A stretch of DNA of 64,000 nucleotides from Clostridium sp. AM30-24 (GTDB lineage: Bacteria > Bacillota > Clostridia > Lachnospirales > Lachnospiraceae): contig NZ_QUJB01000011.1 of the NCBI RefSeq assembly GCF_003480435.1, forward strand, positions 30,864 to 94,863, read 5' to 3'. Positions 16,990 to 29,087 of the stretch are shown one piece after another; within the stretch, counting starts at the first letter, position 1; the number at the start of each line of letters is the position of its first letter. The notes under the pieces are model-generated. The model worked only from the letters and a program-made list of their open reading frames with translations, was not told the DNA's origin and ran no database searches. Both the position numbers and the translations under genes were made by a program.

Positions 16990-17284
16990 TTTGTATAAAA
17001 AAAATCCCAAGTATCAGATATCGATTTAAAATCTGATGCTTGAGACGAATTTCATATCCGCGGTGCCACTCAATTTGACCTTTCGGTCCGCTTTTTTCGT
17101 ATACCAACATATACGCCGCTCTCTTAACGACTGCGGTAGCCGTCAGTCCATACTAAAATTCAGAACTGCCCTCGAAAGTCCATTCCATTTCCAGTGCAAT
17201 ACTGCAATCCCACCGCCTGCAGCTCTCTGTGAAAACACGATCGAAAATGTACTCCTCTTTCTCAACGGTTTTTCTTGTTTGGTT
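16990..17284 (-). ncRNA. T-box riboswitch, predicted tRNA-Trp-responsive
   Basis: On the - strand the leader carries the T-box core GAGTGGCACCGCGG (17072-17058; consensus AGGGTGGNACCGCG). Upstream, the stem I region includes GAGAGCTGCAGG and a specifier-loop-like GAATGGAC giving UGG (17182-17180), the Trp codon. A terminator hairpin follows: CATCAGAT / ATCTGATACTT with a T-run at about 17002-16996. Uncharged tRNA-Trp would favour the antiterminator and expression of the importer. The specifier was picked by eye, not by covariance. Confidence 0.85.
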
Positions 17285-17290
17285 ATGGGT

Positions 17291-17319
17291 ATCATAGTAC
17301 GAAAAGGATTGTTTGTCAA
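17291..17319 (-). promoter_or_regulatory. Promoter of the T-box/trpXYZ operon
   Basis: Read leftward: TTGACA (17319-17314), 17 bp, TATGAT (17296-17291). Transcription would start near 17284. Confidence 0.75.
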
Positions 17320-17425
17320 GAAGAACAATAAAAAAAGTTTGGAAACCTGCAAACTCCGCTGGACAGAAAGAAAAATGGTAATTTCTAAAAAAAATATAAT
17401 ATTTCAGAAACTTCCATAAATTCCA

Positions 17426-17454
17426 TTGACATTCAATGTCTCCTGATATAGGAT
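17426..17454 (+). promoter_or_regulatory. Promoter of ftsH
   Basis: TTGACA (17426-17431), 17 bp, TAGGAT (17449-17454), leaving a ~135-base leader before the ATG. Confidence 0.5.
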
Positions 17455-17594
17455 AAATATCACACGAAATGACAGGGTGTCATCTCACGCAGATCTTCAG
17501 AAAACAAAGCATGTAAAAGGCAGAAAAAGTAACAGCAGAGGCTCGGATGCGATGAAAAGCTCTGCAGAAAAATGAAAAACAAGGAGGCAGACGT

Positions 17595-19445
17595 ATGGGT
17601 ACAAAAGACGGCGGAAAAAAGCCGAACCCGAATGATCTCAATTCATTTAAGGGATTTTTCTATTATATGATCATAATTCTGGTCATGACGGTCCTGTTAA
17701 ACGGACTCGTATTCCCGTCCGCACTGAAAAGCCAGGTAAAGGAAGTTGGCTACAACGAGTTCCTGACCATGGTGGACAACGGACAGGTCGCACAGGTGGA
17801 AAAGGATGACACGAACGGCGAGATCGTATTCATCACAAAAGACAGCAATGAGAAACAGCAGATCTACAAGACAGGTCTCTGGGATGATCCGGATCTGACA
17901 GAACGGTTATACAGTAAGGGAGTGACCTTCGACAAGGTGATCCCGCGGAAGGAATCCGCCATCATGGCAGTCTTCACAAACTGGATCCTTCCATTCATGA
18001 TCATGATCGGACTTGGACAGATCTTAAGCCGCAGCATGGCGAAGCGCATGGGCGGAAACGCGATGACATTTGGAAAATCGAATGCAAAGATCTACGCGGA
18101 GAGTGAGACCGGTGTTACATTTGCGGATGTTGCAGGTGAGGAGGAGGCGAAGGACGCCTTAAAGGAGATCGTTGATTTCCTTCATGATCCGAAAAAATAT
18201 TCCGATATCGGTGCCACACTTCCGAAGGGCGCGCTCCTCGTAGGCCCTCCAGGAACAGGTAAAACATTACTTGCAAAGGCTGTTGCCGGTGAGGCGCATG
18301 TTCCGTTCTTCTCAATCTCCGGCTCTGAGTTTGTTGAGATGTTCGTCGGCATGGGTGCCGCGAAGGTCCGGGACCTCTTCAAGCAGGCAAATGAGAAAGC
18401 GCCGTGTATCGTCTTTATCGATGAGATCGATACCATCGGTAAAAAGCGTGACGGAAGCGGCATGGGCGGAAACGATGAGCGTGAGCAGACCTTAAACCAG
18501 CTTCTTACAGAGATGGACGGATTCGACGGACGAAAGGGTGTTGTGATCCTGGCGGCCACAAACCGTCCGGAGACCCTTGATAAGGCCCTCTTGAGACCGG
18601 GCCGTTTCGACAGGAGGATCCCGGTGGAGCTCCCGGACCTCAAAGGCCGTGAGGCGATCCTGCGGGTACATGGAAAAGATGTCAAGATGGATGAGTCCGT
18701 TGACTTTAACGCCATCGCGAGAGCGACTGTCGGAGCCAGCGGTGCCGAGCTTGCGAACATTATCAACGAGGGCGCGCTCCGTGCCGTCCGCATGGGACGC
18801 CGCGTTGTATCCCAGACTGATCTGGAGGAGAGCGTTGAGACCGTTATTGCCGGTTACCAGAAGAAAAATGCGTCCGTATCTGAGAATGAACGCCGGATCG
18901 TCGCTTACCACGAGATCGGCCACGCCCTCGTTGCAGCGTGCCAGAGCAACTCTGCTCCGGTACACAAGATCACAATTATTCCGAGAACATCGGGTGCTCT
19001 TGGCTATACAATGCAGGTGGAGGATGGCGAGCGTCTTCTTATGAGCAAGGAGGAGGCACTTAACAAGATCGCAACTCTGACCGGCGGCCGTGCGGCGGAG
19101 GAATTTATGTTCCACTCCATCACGACCGGTGCCTCCAACGATATCGAGCAGGCCACAAAGCTTGCCCGCGCTATGGTGACCCGCTACGGTATGAGCGACC
19201 AGTTCGGTATGGTTGCCCTTGAGACCGTGACGAACCAGTACCTTGGCGGAGACACCTCCCTCGCATGCTCACCGGAGACAGCGAAAGCCATCGATGACGA
19301 GGTGATCGCTACCGTGAAGGCACAGTACGAGAAGGCAATGGGAATCTTAAGAGACCATGCAGCAAAATTAAACGAACTTGCCGGATATCTTCTCGAAAAG
19401 GAGACAATCACAGGAGAAGAATTTATGGAGATCCTGAACCAGTAA
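17595..19445 (+). CDS. ftsH: ATP-dependent zinc metalloprotease FtsH
   Basis: 616 residues, normal length. Two membrane segments (about residues 20-40 and 120-140) flank a short extracytoplasmic domain. The AAA+ module has [13 protein letters not shown] (residue ~217), [11 protein letters not shown] and the [23 protein letters not shown]. The protease site is HEIGH at residue 439. FtsH degrades membrane and regulatory proteins. The ATG follows AAGGAGG at 17581. A terminator follows. Confidence 0.97.
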   Translation: MGTKDGGKKPNPNDLNSFKGFFYYMIIILVMTVLLNGLVFPSALKSQVKEVGYNEFLTMVDNGQVAQVEKDDTNGEIVFITKDSNEKQQIYKTGLWDDPDLTERLYSKGVTFDKVIPRKESAIMAVFTNWILPFMIMIGLGQILSRSMAKRMGGNAMTFGKSNAKIYAESETGVTFADVAGEEEAKDALKEIVDFLHDPKKYSDIGATLPKGALLVGPPGTGKTLLAKAVAGEAHVPFFSISGSEFVEMFVGMGAAKVRDLFKQANEKAPCIVFIDEIDTIGKKRDGSGMGGNDEREQTLNQLLTEMDGFDGRKGVVILAATNRPETLDKALLRPGRFDRRIPVELPDLKGREAILRVHGKDVKMDESVDFNAIARATVGASGAELANIINEGALRAVRMGRRVVSQTDLEESVETVIAGYQKKNASVSENERRIVAYHEIGHALVAACQSNSAPVHKITIIPRTSGALGYTMQVEDGERLLMSKEEALNKIATLTGGRAAEEFMFHSITTGASNDIEQATKLARAMVTRYGMSDQFGMVALETVTNQYLGGDTSLACSPETAKAIDDEVIATVKAQYEKAMGILRDHAAKLNELAGYLLEKETITGEEFMEILNQ

Positions 19446-19467
19446 AAGCAGTATATCAATGTGAGAA

Positions 19468-19508
19468 GACTCAGAGACCATGCAAAGTGGCTGCTCTGAG
19501 TCTTTTTT
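19468..19508 (+). terminator. ftsH terminator
   Basis: GACTCAGAG (19468-19476) / CTCTGAGTC (19494-19502) followed by TTTTTT. Confidence 0.85.
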
Positions 19509-19615
19509 CGTTTTTGGAAAAGAATCAGGCATCGGGCTGACGATGTGAAATCTCGATTGTGTACACCGGAAACCTATGTTAAAATGAGAGTAGAAATTTA
19601 GCTGTTGGGTTTAAA

Positions 19616-19771
19616 ATACAAACTATAAATGAGCAAATACCGAAAAGTGCACAAAAATTATAACTTATTGTGCACGTAACATGGACATTGGTCCGCTTAA
19701 TATTCTTTATGTCTGCATGTGATAGACTTAATAGTGCAGTTTTTCAAATTTGCTCATTTATAGATACAAAA
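19616..19771. mobile_element. MITE-like element with 7-bp target duplication
   Basis: A 142-bp element (19623-19764) bounded by perfect 16-bp inverted repeats, CTATAAATGAGCAAAT and its complement, extending imperfectly inward to GTGCAC. It is flanked on both sides by the direct repeat ATACAAA (19616-19622 and 19765-19771). It carries no frame for a transposase; inside is GTGCACAA / TTGTGCAC. It is AT-rich compared with its surroundings. It lies in the gap between ftsH and the zinc-ribbon gene, 45 bases from the latter's start. Confidence 0.75.
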
Positions 19772-19815
19772 TTAAAATGATCTGAAAAGAGGAATACCGA
19801 CAGGAGGAACAACGG

Positions 19816-21027
19816 ATGAAACAGAGATATTGTCCATACTGCGACCAGAAAATGACATCGGGTCTATACTGCAGCGGATGCAAAAGGATCGTGTGGCATC
19901 CATATGTGCAGGATGTGGATTACTACTTAAATGAGAGGCATCCTCGCCATGAGTCAGACTGCCTGTACCATGATGGCGGAAGCGAATACCCTGGAAGCAG
20001 CACGTCCGGTACAGATTCGTACGCGGGCATATTTAAAGGGAATGGGACATCAACCAGAATACAGGGCGGAAAGAAAAAGACAAATCGGGAGAAGAAGACA
20101 GCGGATCCATTCCAGAATATGGGAAACCGGATGACGGGACAGCGGAATGCGTTCGAACACATGAAGAGCCAGCTTGAGCAGTACCGCAGCCAGGCGGACA
20201 CCTGCCAGAGTGGAACTTACAGCAGCCAGTCCGCGAAGAACATCATGGACCGTGTAAACTCCGAGCGGGGACGGAAGAAGCCGTTTACCGGCATTCTGAT
20301 CGTCGTGATCATCTGGCTGGTATTTTCCGTCGGCGGAAACCTGCTGTTTCTTATCACCCATGCGATCCGGGAATCGATCTACGGGATCGAGAACATCTTC
20401 GACTCGTCCAGCGGCGATCTCTGGTCCTCTGCCGATTCCAACGCCGTGGAGGTCCTTGGAGAGGGCGAGCTCTCCGACGAGGAGGTGCGGGCCATCGGAA
20501 CAAACTGTACAAACTACGGTCACTATGACGCCCAGCTTGCGGATGTGACGGCCGCCCTGGACCGACTCCTGCCGCAGTACGGATTTTCTGAGTGGTCGAT
20601 GGAGGACACATACAGCTACAACTATGCTTCGGACGATATGAGCTGGTACAATACAGATCAGGCCTATTATCTGAGCCGTGACGGGGAGTATGTGGGAAGC
20701 ATTACCATCTACGCCGACACGGCAACGGACGATCTCCATGGAATCGGTGCCTACAGCAGCGACGAGGAGGCCTTCTACCAGATCGTGGACGTGCTGGAAG
20801 CCACATTCCGGGAATTCGGCTATCTGGATACGGATCTAAGCGGACAGGAGGTATATCAGGAACTGATCAATACCGAGGATATGATCGTTAGTAAGACAGA
20901 TGACAGTGTCAACGGATTTACCACAGCTTATGGACCGGAGATTTTTGCAAGTAAAGAAAAACCGTCAGGGGATGATTTCTACTCGATCCAGATGTATGCG
21001 CCGGGGTATTACACAAGCGTAGAGTAG
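19816..21027 (+). CDS. Zinc-ribbon membrane protein of unknown function
   Basis: 403 residues. The N-terminus has a C4 zinc ribbon: CPYC at residues 6-9 and CSGC at 18-21. A polar, low-complexity stretch follows, then one membrane helix at about residues 158-182 (ILIVVIIWLVFSVGGNLLFLI), then a ~220-residue acidic region with many D, E, Y and S. The layout suggests a cytoplasmic ribbon and an outside domain. I recognise no family. Start ATG 19816 follows AGGAGG at 19802. A terminator separates it from rpoB. Confidence 0.75.
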   Translation: MKQRYCPYCDQKMTSGLYCSGCKRIVWHPYVQDVDYYLNERHPRHESDCLYHDGGSEYPGSSTSGTDSYAGIFKGNGTSTRIQGGKKKTNREKKTADPFQNMGNRMTGQRNAFEHMKSQLEQYRSQADTCQSGTYSSQSAKNIMDRVNSERGRKKPFTGILIVVIIWLVFSVGGNLLFLITHAIRESIYGIENIFDSSSGDLWSSADSNAVEVLGEGELSDEEVRAIGTNCTNYGHYDAQLADVTAALDRLLPQYGFSEWSMEDTYSYNYASDDMSWYNTDQAYYLSRDGEYVGSITIYADTATDDLHGIGAYSSDEEAFYQIVDVLEATFREFGYLDTDLSGQEVYQELINTEDMIVSKTDDSVNGFTTAYGPEIFASKEKPSGDDFYSIQMYAPGYYTSVE

Positions 21028-21053
21028 AATGGTAAAAATTATATAGACTGATA

Positions 21054-21100
21054 AAAGATGTGCTGCAGGATCATCTGAAAGATTCTGCAGCACATCTTTT
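21054..21100 (+). terminator. Terminator before rpoB
   Basis: AAAGATGTGCTGCAG / CTGCAGCACATCTTT, a 15-bp perfect stem followed by TTGTTT. Confidence 0.8.
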
Positions 21101-21142
21101 GTTTACGTGAACAATGTCCAGGAAAACCTTGTAAAAAAGTGC

Positions 21143-21171
21143 TTGACAGATTGACAACCCCATGGTAGTAT
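21143..21171 (+). promoter_or_regulatory. Dedicated rpoBC promoter
   Basis: TTGACA (21143-21148), 17 bp, TAGTAT (21166-21171). The ~95-base leader has a hairpin around GGTATCATGTGCATATGGTACC's inverted arms near 21190-21211. Confidence 0.6.
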
Positions 21172-21267
21172 GAAATGTGCACTATTGTGGTATCATGTGC
21201 ATATGGTACCAGTATGCCCAAAATTGGCTATTGATTATAGAGAAAGAAAACAGGGGTGAAACGTCAA

Positions 21268-24200
21268 ATGGAGAAAAGCAGAATGCGTCCGGTGCCGGCC
21301 GGCAAGAGCGTAAGAATGAGCTTCTCAAGACAGAAAGAAGTTCTTGAGATGCCGAACCTGATCGAGATCCAGAAGGATTCTTATCAGTGGTTCCTCGACG
21401 AGGGCCTGAAAGAGGTCTTTGACGATATCTCTCCGATCGCTGACTTTGCTGGCCATCTGAGCCTGGAGTTTGTAGACTTCACGCTGTGCAAAGATGACAT
21501 CAAATATACGATCGAAGAGTGCAAAGAGCGTGATGCGACTTACGCGGCACCTTTAAAGGTTAAGGTGAGACTCTGCAACAAAGATAAAGATGAAATCAAT
21601 GAACATGAGATTTTCATGGGCGATCTGCCGTTAATGACAGATACCGGCTCCTTCGTTATTAACGGTGCCGAGCGTGTTATCGTCAGCCAGTTGGTACGTT
21701 CCCCAGGTATATATTATGGAATCGATCATGATAAGATCGGTAAGGAATTATACTCCTGTACCGTGATCCCGAACCGTGGAGCATGGTTAGAGTATGAGAC
21801 CGATTCCAACGACGTGTTCTATGTCCGTGTAGACCGTACAAGAAAGGTCCCGGTTACAGTCCTGATTCGTGCGCTCGGATATGGAACAAACGCCGAGATC
21901 ATCGATCTCTTCGGTGAAGAGCCGAAGCTTCTCGCAAGCTTTGGAAAAGATACATCCGACAACTATCAGGATGGTCTCCTTGAATTATATAAGAAGATCC
22001 GTCCGGGCGAGCCGCTGTCCGTTGACAGCGCTGAGAGCCTGTTAAATGGTATGTTCTTTGATCCGAGAAGATACGATCTCGCGAAGGTTGGCAGATACAA
22101 ATTCAACAAGAAGCTCCACATGAAGAACCGTATCGTAGGACAGATTCCGTCTGAGGATATCGTCGATACATCTACAGGTGAAATCCTTGCTGAAGCAGGA
22201 AAGGCAATCACAAAAGATCAGGCGATCGCGATCCAGAACGCAGCGATCCCGTACGTATGGATCCAGACTGAGGAGCGCGTAGAGAAGGTCCTCTCCAACC
22301 TCATGGTAGACCTTTCCGCATATGTGACATTTGATCCGGCAGAAGTAGGTATTACGGAATTAGTATACTACCCGGTATTAAAAGAGATTCTGGAAAAAGC
22401 AGGGGATGACGAGGAAGCGTTAAAAGCAGAACTCCACCGCAACATCCATGAACTCGTTCCGAAGTGCATCACGAAGGAAGATATCCTTGCTTCCATCAAC
22501 TACAATATGCACCTTGAGTACGGCATCGGCGTAAAAGACGATATCGATCATCTTGGAAACCGTCGTATCCGTGCAGTCGGCGAGCTGCTTCAGAACCAGT
22601 ACCGCATCGGTCTCTCCAGAATGGAGCGTGTGGTACGCGAAAGAATGACGACGCAGGACATCGACGGAATCACTCCGCAGTCCTTGATCAATATCAAACC
22701 GGTAACCGCAGCAGTGAAGGAGTTCTTCGGAAGCTCCCAGTTATCTCAGTTCATGGACCAGAACAACCCGTTATCCGAGCTTACGCATAAGAGACGTCTC
22801 TCCGCGTTAGGACCGGGCGGTCTGTCCAGAGAACGTGCAGGATTCGAGGTTCGAGATGTACACTACACCCACTATGGCCGTATGTGTCCGGTCGAGACTC
22901 CTGAGGGACCGAACATCGGTCTGATCAACTCCCTTGCGAGCTATGCAAAGGTAAACCAGTACGGTTTTGTTGAGGCTCCGTACCGTGTCGTAGATAAGAC
23001 TGATCCGGCAAACCCGCGTGTTACCGATGAAGTCGTTTATATGACCGCGGACGAAGAGGATAACTACATCGTAGCACAGGCGAACGAGCCGCTCGATGAG
23101 GAAGGTCACTTCATCCACAACAACGTATCCGGTCGTTTCCGTGAGGAGACTTCCTCCTTCCAGAAGAGACAGATCGATTTAATGGACGTATCCCCGAGAA
23201 TGGTATTCTCTGTCGCTACATCCATGATCCCGTTCTTACAGAACGATGACGCGAACCGTGCCCTGATGGGATCCAACATGCAGCGTCAGGCAGTACCGCT
23301 TCTTTCCACAGAAGCTCCGGTCGTTGGTACCGGTATCGAGGGCAAGGCTGCCGTTGACTCCGGTGTCTGCGTTGTTGCAAAGAATGCCGGCGTTGTTGAG
23401 CGCTCCGCGTCCAATGAGATCGTGATCAAGAGAGATTCTGACGGAAACCGCGATGTTTACCGTCTGATCAAATTCTCACGAAGCAACCAGTCCAACAGCT
23501 ATAACCAGAAGCCGATCGTTTACAAGGGAGACCATGTAGAGAAGGGCGAGGTTATCGCAGACGGACCGTCCACAAAGGATGGAGAGATCGCACTTGGTAA
23601 GAACCCGCTGATCGGATTCATGACCTGGGAAGGTTACAACTACGAGGATGCGGTTCTCTTAAGCGAAAAACTCGTTATGAACGATGTATACACATCTGTT
23701 CATATTGAAGAATATGAATGCGAATCCCGTGACACCAAGTTAGGACCGGAAGAGATCACAAGAGATGTTCCGGGTGTTGGTGAGGACGCATTAAAAGACC
23801 TGGATGAGAGAGGAATCATCCGCATCGGCGCTGAGGTACGTGCCGGTGATATCTTAGTCGGAAAGGTAACTCCGAAGGGAGAGACTGAGCTGACTGCAGA
23901 AGAAAGACTTCTTCGCGCGATCTTCGGTGAGAAGGCAAGAGAAGTCCGCGATACATCCTTAAAAGTACCGCACGGTGCTTACGGAACCATCATCGACGCA
24001 AAACTCTTCACAAGAGAGAACGGCGACGAGCTTGCTCCTGGCGTAAACGAGACAGTCCGCATCTACATCGCACAGAAACGTAAGATCTCTGTCGGTGATA
24101 AGATGGCCGGCCGTCATGGTAACAAGGGTGTTGTCTCCCGTGTACTTCCGGTAGAGGATATGCCGTTCCTTCCGAATGGCCGTCCGCTCGATATCGTATT

Positions 24201-25131
24201 AAACCCGTTAGGCGTGCCGTCCCGAATGAACATCGGACAGGTCCTCGAGATCCACTTAAGCCTTGCTGCAAAGGCACTCGGCTTTAACGTTTCCACACCG
24301 GTATTCGATGGCGCGGACGAGAACGATATCCAGGATACACTGGAGCTTGCAAATGATTATGTAAATATGGAATGGGATGCATTCCAGGAGAAGTATAAGG
24401 ATATCCTTCGTCCGGATGCGATGGAATACCTCGGCGAGCACCTTGACCATCGTGCTCTCTGGAAAGGCGTTCCGATCAGCCGTACCGGTAAAGTACAGCT
24501 CCGCGACGGACGTACAGGTGAATACTTCGATGGTCCGACTACGATCGGACACATGCACTATCTGAAACTGCATCACCTGGTTGATGATAAGATCCATGCC
24601 CGTTCCACAGGTCCATACGCACTGGTAACCCAGCAGCCGTTAGGTGGTAAAGCACAGTTCGGCGGACAGCGTTTCGGTGAGATGGAGGTTTGGGCTCTTG
24701 AGGCTTACGGTGCGGCTTACACCCTTCAGGAGATCCTGACTGTGAAGTCCGATGACGTTGTAGGACGTGTAAAGACCTACGAGGCGATCATCAAGGGCGA
24801 GAACATTCCGGAGCCGGGTATTCCGGAGTCCTTCAAGGTACTCTTAAAAGAGTTACAGTCTCTCGGACTGGACGTAAGAGTGCTGCGTGACAACGGTGAA
24901 GAGGTCGATATGTCTGAGAACATCGACTACTCCGATACCAACTATGACCTTCGTTCCATCATCGAGGGAGACCGCCGTTATAACGATAAGGAAGACTTAT
25001 CCGACTATGGATTCCAGAAACAGGAATTCAAGGGCGACGAGCTCGTTAATGTGGAAGAAGATGACTATACAAACGACGGTGCCAAAGACGACTATGTCGA
25101 TGACGATTATACCGAGGATGACGACAAATAA
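21268..25131 (+). CDS. rpoB: RNA polymerase beta subunit
   Basis: 1287 residues from ATG 21268 (AGGGGTG at 21252, good spacing; GTG 21256 is upstream in frame). Complete RpoB. The rifampicin pocket reads [20 protein letters not shown] then [10 protein letters not shown], with the D, H and S of the drug-sensitive form. The C-terminus reaches [20 protein letters not shown] and ends in a long acidic tail. The ribosomal L11-L1-L10-L12 genes that usually precede it are not here; it has its own promoter. rpoC follows after 19 bases. Confidence 0.98.
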   Translation: MEKSRMRPVPAGKSVRMSFSRQKEVLEMPNLIEIQKDSYQWFLDEGLKEVFDDISPIADFAGHLSLEFVDFTLCKDDIKYTIEECKERDATYAAPLKVKVRLCNKDKDEINEHEIFMGDLPLMTDTGSFVINGAERVIVSQLVRSPGIYYGIDHDKIGKELYSCTVIPNRGAWLEYETDSNDVFYVRVDRTRKVPVTVLIRALGYGTNAEIIDLFGEEPKLLASFGKDTSDNYQDGLLELYKKIRPGEPLSVDSAESLLNGMFFDPRRYDLAKVGRYKFNKKLHMKNRIVGQIPSEDIVDTSTGEILAEAGKAITKDQAIAIQNAAIPYVWIQTEERVEKVLSNLMVDLSAYVTFDPAEVGITELVYYPVLKEILEKAGDDEEALKAELHRNIHELVPKCITKEDILASINYNMHLEYGIGVKDDIDHLGNRRIRAVGELLQNQYRIGLSRMERVVRERMTTQDIDGITPQSLINIKPVTAAVKEFFGSSQLSQFMDQNNPLSELTHKRRLSALGPGGLSRERAGFEVRDVHYTHYGRMCPVETPEGPNIGLINSLASYAKVNQYGFVEAPYRVVDKTDPANPRVTDEVVYMTADEEDNYIVAQANEPLDEEGHFIHNNVSGRFREETSSFQKRQIDLMDVSPRMVFSVATSMIPFLQNDDANRALMGSNMQRQAVPLLSTEAPVVGTGIEGKAAVDSGVCVVAKNAGVVERSASNEIVIKRDSDGNRDVYRLIKFSRSNQSNSYNQKPIVYKGDHVEKGEVIADGPSTKDGEIALGKNPLIGFMTWEGYNYEDAVLLSEKLVMNDVYTSVHIEEYECESRDTKLGPEEITRDVPGVGEDALKDLDERGIIRIGAEVRAGDILVGKVTPKGETELTAEERLLRAIFGEKAREVRDTSLKVPHGAYGTIIDAKLFTRENGDELAPGVNETVRIYIAQKRKISVGDKMAGRHGNKGVVSRVLPVEDMPFLPNGRPLDIVLNPLGVPSRMNIGQVLEIHLSLAAKALGFNVSTPVFDGADENDIQDTLELANDYVNMEWDAFQEKYKDILRPDAMEYLGEHLDHRALWKGVPISRTGKVQLRDGRTGEYFDGPTTIGHMHYLKLHHLVDDKIHARSTGPYALVTQQPLGGKAQFGGQRFGEMEVWALEAYGAAYTLQEILTVKSDDVVGRVKTYEAIIKGENIPEPGIPESFKVLLKELQSLGLDVRVLRDNGEEVDMSENIDYSDTNYDLRSIIEGDRRYNDKEDLSDYGFQKQEFKGDELVNVEEDDYTNDGAKDDYVDDDYTEDDDK

Positions 25132-25150
25132 TTAGAAGGGAGTACCGTTC

Positions 25151-28100
25151 ATGCCTGAGACAAATGAAACTTATCAGCCGATGACATTTGACGCGATCCG
25201 TATCGGACTTGCCTCTTCGGAAAAGATTCTGGAATGGTCCCATGGTGAGGTTAAGAAACCGGAGACCATCAACTACAGAACCTTAAAGCCGGAGAAAGAC
25301 GGTCTGTACTGTGAGAGAATCTTTGGACCAACCAAGGACTGGGAGTGTCATTGTGGTAAATACAAGAAAATCAGATATAAAGGTGTTATCTGTGACCGCT
25401 GCGGCGTTGAGGTAACAAAATCCAGCGTCCGCCGTGAGCGTATCGGACACATCGCGCTTGCTGCTCCGGTATCCCATATCTGGTATTTTAAAGGTATTCC
25501 GAGCCGTATGGGCCTGATCCTGGATATCTCTCCGAGAGTCCTCGAGAAAGTCCTGTACTTCGCTTCCTATATCGTTCTGGATGCCGGCAATACCGGCCTT
25601 CAGTTAAAGCAGGTCCTTTCTGAGAAAGAGTACCGTGATGCTGTTGAAAAGTACGGCTACGGCACATTCCGTGTGGGAATGGGTGCTGAGGCTGTTCAGG
25701 AACTTTTAAAGAATATCGATCTGGATAAAGACTCCGAAGAGCTTAGAAAAGCTCTTCAGGAGGCATCCGGACAGAAGAGAGCGAGAATCATCAAACGTCT
25801 TGAGGTCGTAGATGCATTCCGCAGCTCCGGAAACAGACCGGAGTGGATGATCATGAATGTGATTCCGGTTATCCCGCCGGATATCCGTCCGATGGTTCAG
25901 CTTGACGGTGGACGTTTCGCGACATCCGACTTAAATGACTTATACAGAAGAATCATCAACCGTAACAACCGTCTTGCAAGACTTCTTGAGCTCGGTGCTC
26001 CGGATATTATCGTCCGCAACGAGAAGAGAATGCTTCAGGAGGCCGTTGATGCCCTGATCGATAACGGCAGACGCGGCAGACCGGTTACAGGTCCTGGAAA
26101 CCGTGCATTAAAGTCCCTTTCCGATATGTTAAAGGGTAAACAGGGACGTTTCCGTCAGAACCTTCTTGGTAAGCGAGTTGACTATTCCGGACGTTCCGTT
26201 ATCGTCGTTGGACCGGAACTTAAGATCTATCAGTGCGGTCTCCCGAAAGAGATGGCGATCGAGCTCTTCAAACCGTTCGTTATGAAGGAACTCGTTGCTA
26301 ACGGAACAGCACATAACATTAAGAACGCGAAGAAGATGGTTGAGCGCCTCCAGACAGAGGTCTGGGACGTACTTGAGGATGTAATCAAAGAGCATCCGGT
26401 TATGTTAAACCGTGCTCCTACTCTTCACCGTCTTGGTATTCAGGCGTTCGAGCCGATCCTTGTAGAAGGTAAGGCGATCAAGCTTCATCCGCTCGTTTGT
26501 ACCGCATTCAACGCGGACTTCGATGGAGACCAGATGGCGGTTCACCTTCCGCTTACAATGGAAGCACAGGCAGAGTGCCGCTTCCTTCTTCTCTCCCCGA
26601 ACAACCTGTTAAAGCCGTCTGATGGTGGTCCGGTAGCCGTTCCTTCCCAGGATATGGTTCTCGGTATCTACTATTTGACACAGGAGAGACCGGGCGCAAA
26701 GGGCGAGGGAATGTTCTTCAAGAGCCCGAACGAAGCACTTCTTGCATATGAGAACGGTGCCGTTACTCTTCACGCAAGAATCAAAGTCCGTGTGACAAAG
26801 ACTCTTCCGGATGGAAGAACAATGACTGGTATCGTTGATACAACTGTCGGACGTATCCTCTTCAACGAGATCATCCCGCAGGATCTTGGATTTGTAGACA
26901 GAACGATCCCGGGCAACGAGTTAAAGCCGGAGATCGATTTCCTCGTAAAGAAGAAACAGTTAAAGCAGATCCTCGAGAAGGTCATCAATACACACGGAGC
27001 GATCCAGACAGCGATCACCCTGGACGATATCAAGGCGATCGGTTACAAGTACTCCACAAGAGCAGCTATGACCGTATCCATTTCCGATATGACTGTCCCG
27101 GCAACAAAGAAGCAGCTTCTTGCAGACGCAGAAGCTACCGTTGACCGTATCGCTAAGAACTTCCGCCGTGGTCTTATCACAGAGGAAGAGCGTTACAAAG
27201 AAGTTATCGATGTATGGAAAGCAACCGATGACCAGCTGACACATGACCTTCTGACAGGTCTTGATAAATACAACAACATCTTCATGATGGCGGACTCCGG
27301 AGCCCGTGGTTCCGATAAACAGATCAAGCAGCTTGCCGGTATGCGAGGACTCATGGCGGATACGACCGGTCACACGATCGAACTCCCGATCAAGTCCAAC
27401 TTCCGTGAAGGTCTTGACGTACTTGAGTACTTCATCTCCGCGCATGGTGCGAGAAAAGGTATGTCCGATACCGCTCTTCGTACAGCCGACTCCGGTTACC
27501 TGACAAGACGTCTTGTTGACGTATCCCAGGACCTTATCATCCGTGAGACAGACTGCTGTGAAAGCAAGGGAACGATCCCGTACATGGAGATCGAGGGCTT
27601 TACGGACGGTAAAGAGACCATCGAGACGCTGCAGGAGAGATTGACAGGCAGATATATCGCTGAGACGATCACAGATCCGGATACTGGAGAAGTTGTTGTT
27701 AAGGCTAACCATATGTGTACACCGAAACGTGCCGCAGCCGTTATCAAGGTTCTTGAAAAGCTCGGCAGAAATACTGTTAAGATCCGTACAGTCCTGACAT
27801 GTAAGTGCCATATCGGTGTCTGCTCCAAGTGCTACGGCGCGAACATGGCGACAGGCCAGCCGGTACAGGTCGGAGAGGCTGTTGGTATCATTGCCGCACA
27901 GTCCATCGGTGAGCCGGGTACACAGCTGACCATGCGTACATTCCACTCCGGCGGTGTTGCCGGCGGCGATATCACACAGGGTCTTCCTCGTGTCGAGGAG
28001 CTTTTCGAAGCCAGACGCCCGAAGGGACTTGCGATCATCGCTGAATTCGGTGGTGTTGTTACAATTAAAGATACAAAGAAAAAACGTGAGATCATCGTTA

Positions 28101-28822
28101 CGGACCAGGAGACAGGAAACTCCAAGACTTATCTGATCCCTTATGGTTCCAGAATCAAAGTTGCGGACGGACAGGTTCTCGAGGCCGGCGACGTTCTTAC
28201 AGAGGGTAGTATCAACCCGCACGACCTGTTAAAGGTTAAGGGCGTTCGTGCCGTACAGGATTACATGATCCGTGAGGTACAGCGTGTTTACCGTTTACAG
28301 GGTGTAGAGATCAACGATAAGCATATCGAGATGATCGTTCGTCAGATGTTAAAGAAGATCCGTATCGAGGAGAGCGGCGATTCCGACGTTCTTCCGGGCG
28401 TATCCATGGATGTTCTTGATTTCAACGAGATGAACGAGGAGCTCATCGCAGCTGGCAAACAGCCGGCAGAGGGCAAACAGGTCATGCTCGGTATCACAAA
28501 GGCATCCCTTGCGACCGATTCCTTCTTATCCGCCGCATCCTTCCAGGAGACCACCAAGGTTCTTACTGAGGCTGCGATCAACGGTAAGGTCGATCACCTG
28601 ATCGGTCTGAAAGAGAATGTTATTATCGGTAAGCTGATCCCGGCTGGTACCGGAATGAAGCGTTACCGCAATATCAAGCTCAGCACAGGCGAGATTGAGG
28701 ATAAGATCCAGGAGCAGGAAGCACCGGTTGCTGAAGAGCCGCAGGAGGAGACGGATGCTCCGCTTGAGGAAGCAGATAAGATCATTCTCAACGAGGATGA
28801 TACACAGGATGTCGATGAGTGA
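25151..28822 (+). CDS. rpoC: RNA polymerase beta-prime subunit
   Basis: 1223 residues, complete. The N-terminal zinc site is CHCGKYKK...CDRCGVEV; the catalytic loop is [14 protein letters not shown], binding the active-site Mg2+; the second zinc site is [13 protein letters not shown]. It ends in an acidic tail. Start ATG 25151 follows GAAGGGAG. It pairs with RpoB in the core enzyme. A hairpin terminator lies about 75 bases downstream. Confidence 0.98.
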   Translation: MPETNETYQPMTFDAIRIGLASSEKILEWSHGEVKKPETINYRTLKPEKDGLYCERIFGPTKDWECHCGKYKKIRYKGVICDRCGVEVTKSSVRRERIGHIALAAPVSHIWYFKGIPSRMGLILDISPRVLEKVLYFASYIVLDAGNTGLQLKQVLSEKEYRDAVEKYGYGTFRVGMGAEAVQELLKNIDLDKDSEELRKALQEASGQKRARIIKRLEVVDAFRSSGNRPEWMIMNVIPVIPPDIRPMVQLDGGRFATSDLNDLYRRIINRNNRLARLLELGAPDIIVRNEKRMLQEAVDALIDNGRRGRPVTGPGNRALKSLSDMLKGKQGRFRQNLLGKRVDYSGRSVIVVGPELKIYQCGLPKEMAIELFKPFVMKELVANGTAHNIKNAKKMVERLQTEVWDVLEDVIKEHPVMLNRAPTLHRLGIQAFEPILVEGKAIKLHPLVCTAFNADFDGDQMAVHLPLTMEAQAECRFLLLSPNNLLKPSDGGPVAVPSQDMVLGIYYLTQERPGAKGEGMFFKSPNEALLAYENGAVTLHARIKVRVTKTLPDGRTMTGIVDTTVGRILFNEIIPQDLGFVDRTIPGNELKPEIDFLVKKKQLKQILEKVINTHGAIQTAITLDDIKAIGYKYSTRAAMTVSISDMTVPATKKQLLADAEATVDRIAKNFRRGLITEEERYKEVIDVWKATDDQLTHDLLTGLDKYNNIFMMADSGARGSDKQIKQLAGMRGLMADTTGHTIELPIKSNFREGLDVLEYFISAHGARKGMSDTALRTADSGYLTRRLVDVSQDLIIRETDCCESKGTIPYMEIEGFTDGKETIETLQERLTGRYIAETITDPDTGEVVVKANHMCTPKRAAAVIKVLEKLGRNTVKIRTVLTCKCHIGVCSKCYGANMATGQPVQVGEAVGIIAAQSIGEPGTQLTMRTFHSGGVAGGDITQGLPRVEELFEARRPKGLAIIAEFGGVVTIKDTKKKREIIVTDQETGNSKTYLIPYGSRIKVADGQVLEAGDVLTEGSINPHDLLKVKGVRAVQDYMIREVQRVYRLQGVEINDKHIEMIVRQMLKKIRIEESGDSDVLPGVSMDVLDFNEMNEELIAAGKQPAEGKQVMLGITKASLATDSFLSAASFQETTKVLTEAAINGKVDHLIGLKENVIIGKLIPAGTGMKRYRNIKLSTGEIEDKIQEQEAPVAEEPQEETDAPLEEADKIILNEDDTQDVDE

Positions 28823-28897
28823 TCGGTATTTTGACAAATAAATATATCGGAAAGCTTTCTGGAAACAGGAACTTTTCCGTATGCTGAGGCATATAAG

Positions 28898-28945
28898 AAC
28901 AGCGAGGAGAACATGAAAGATCATGTTTTTCCTCGCTGTTTGAGT
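28898..28945 (+). terminator. Terminator after rpoBC
   Basis: AACAGCGAGGA (28898) pairs with TCCTCGCTGTT (28930), with an inner CATGA/TCATG stem; only a short T-run follows. Confidence 0.6.
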
Positions 28946-29087
28946 ATACAGATGGTTAGAAGAAAGCAACTTGTAACGATTCGGCGGGCCGATGGGCTTT
29001 CTGTGCTGAATGTGAGAAGACCTGAATTACAATTTCTTGATTTTTGGCTTGGCGCGGCAAGTGTGCGGACCGATGGAGGTGTTTTAC

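Noticed and set aside
26960..28222. 420-residue frame on the strand opposite rpoC
   Set aside because: Lies wholly inside rpoC, has no ribosome site or recognisable domain; a product of the codon bias of the highly expressed gene.
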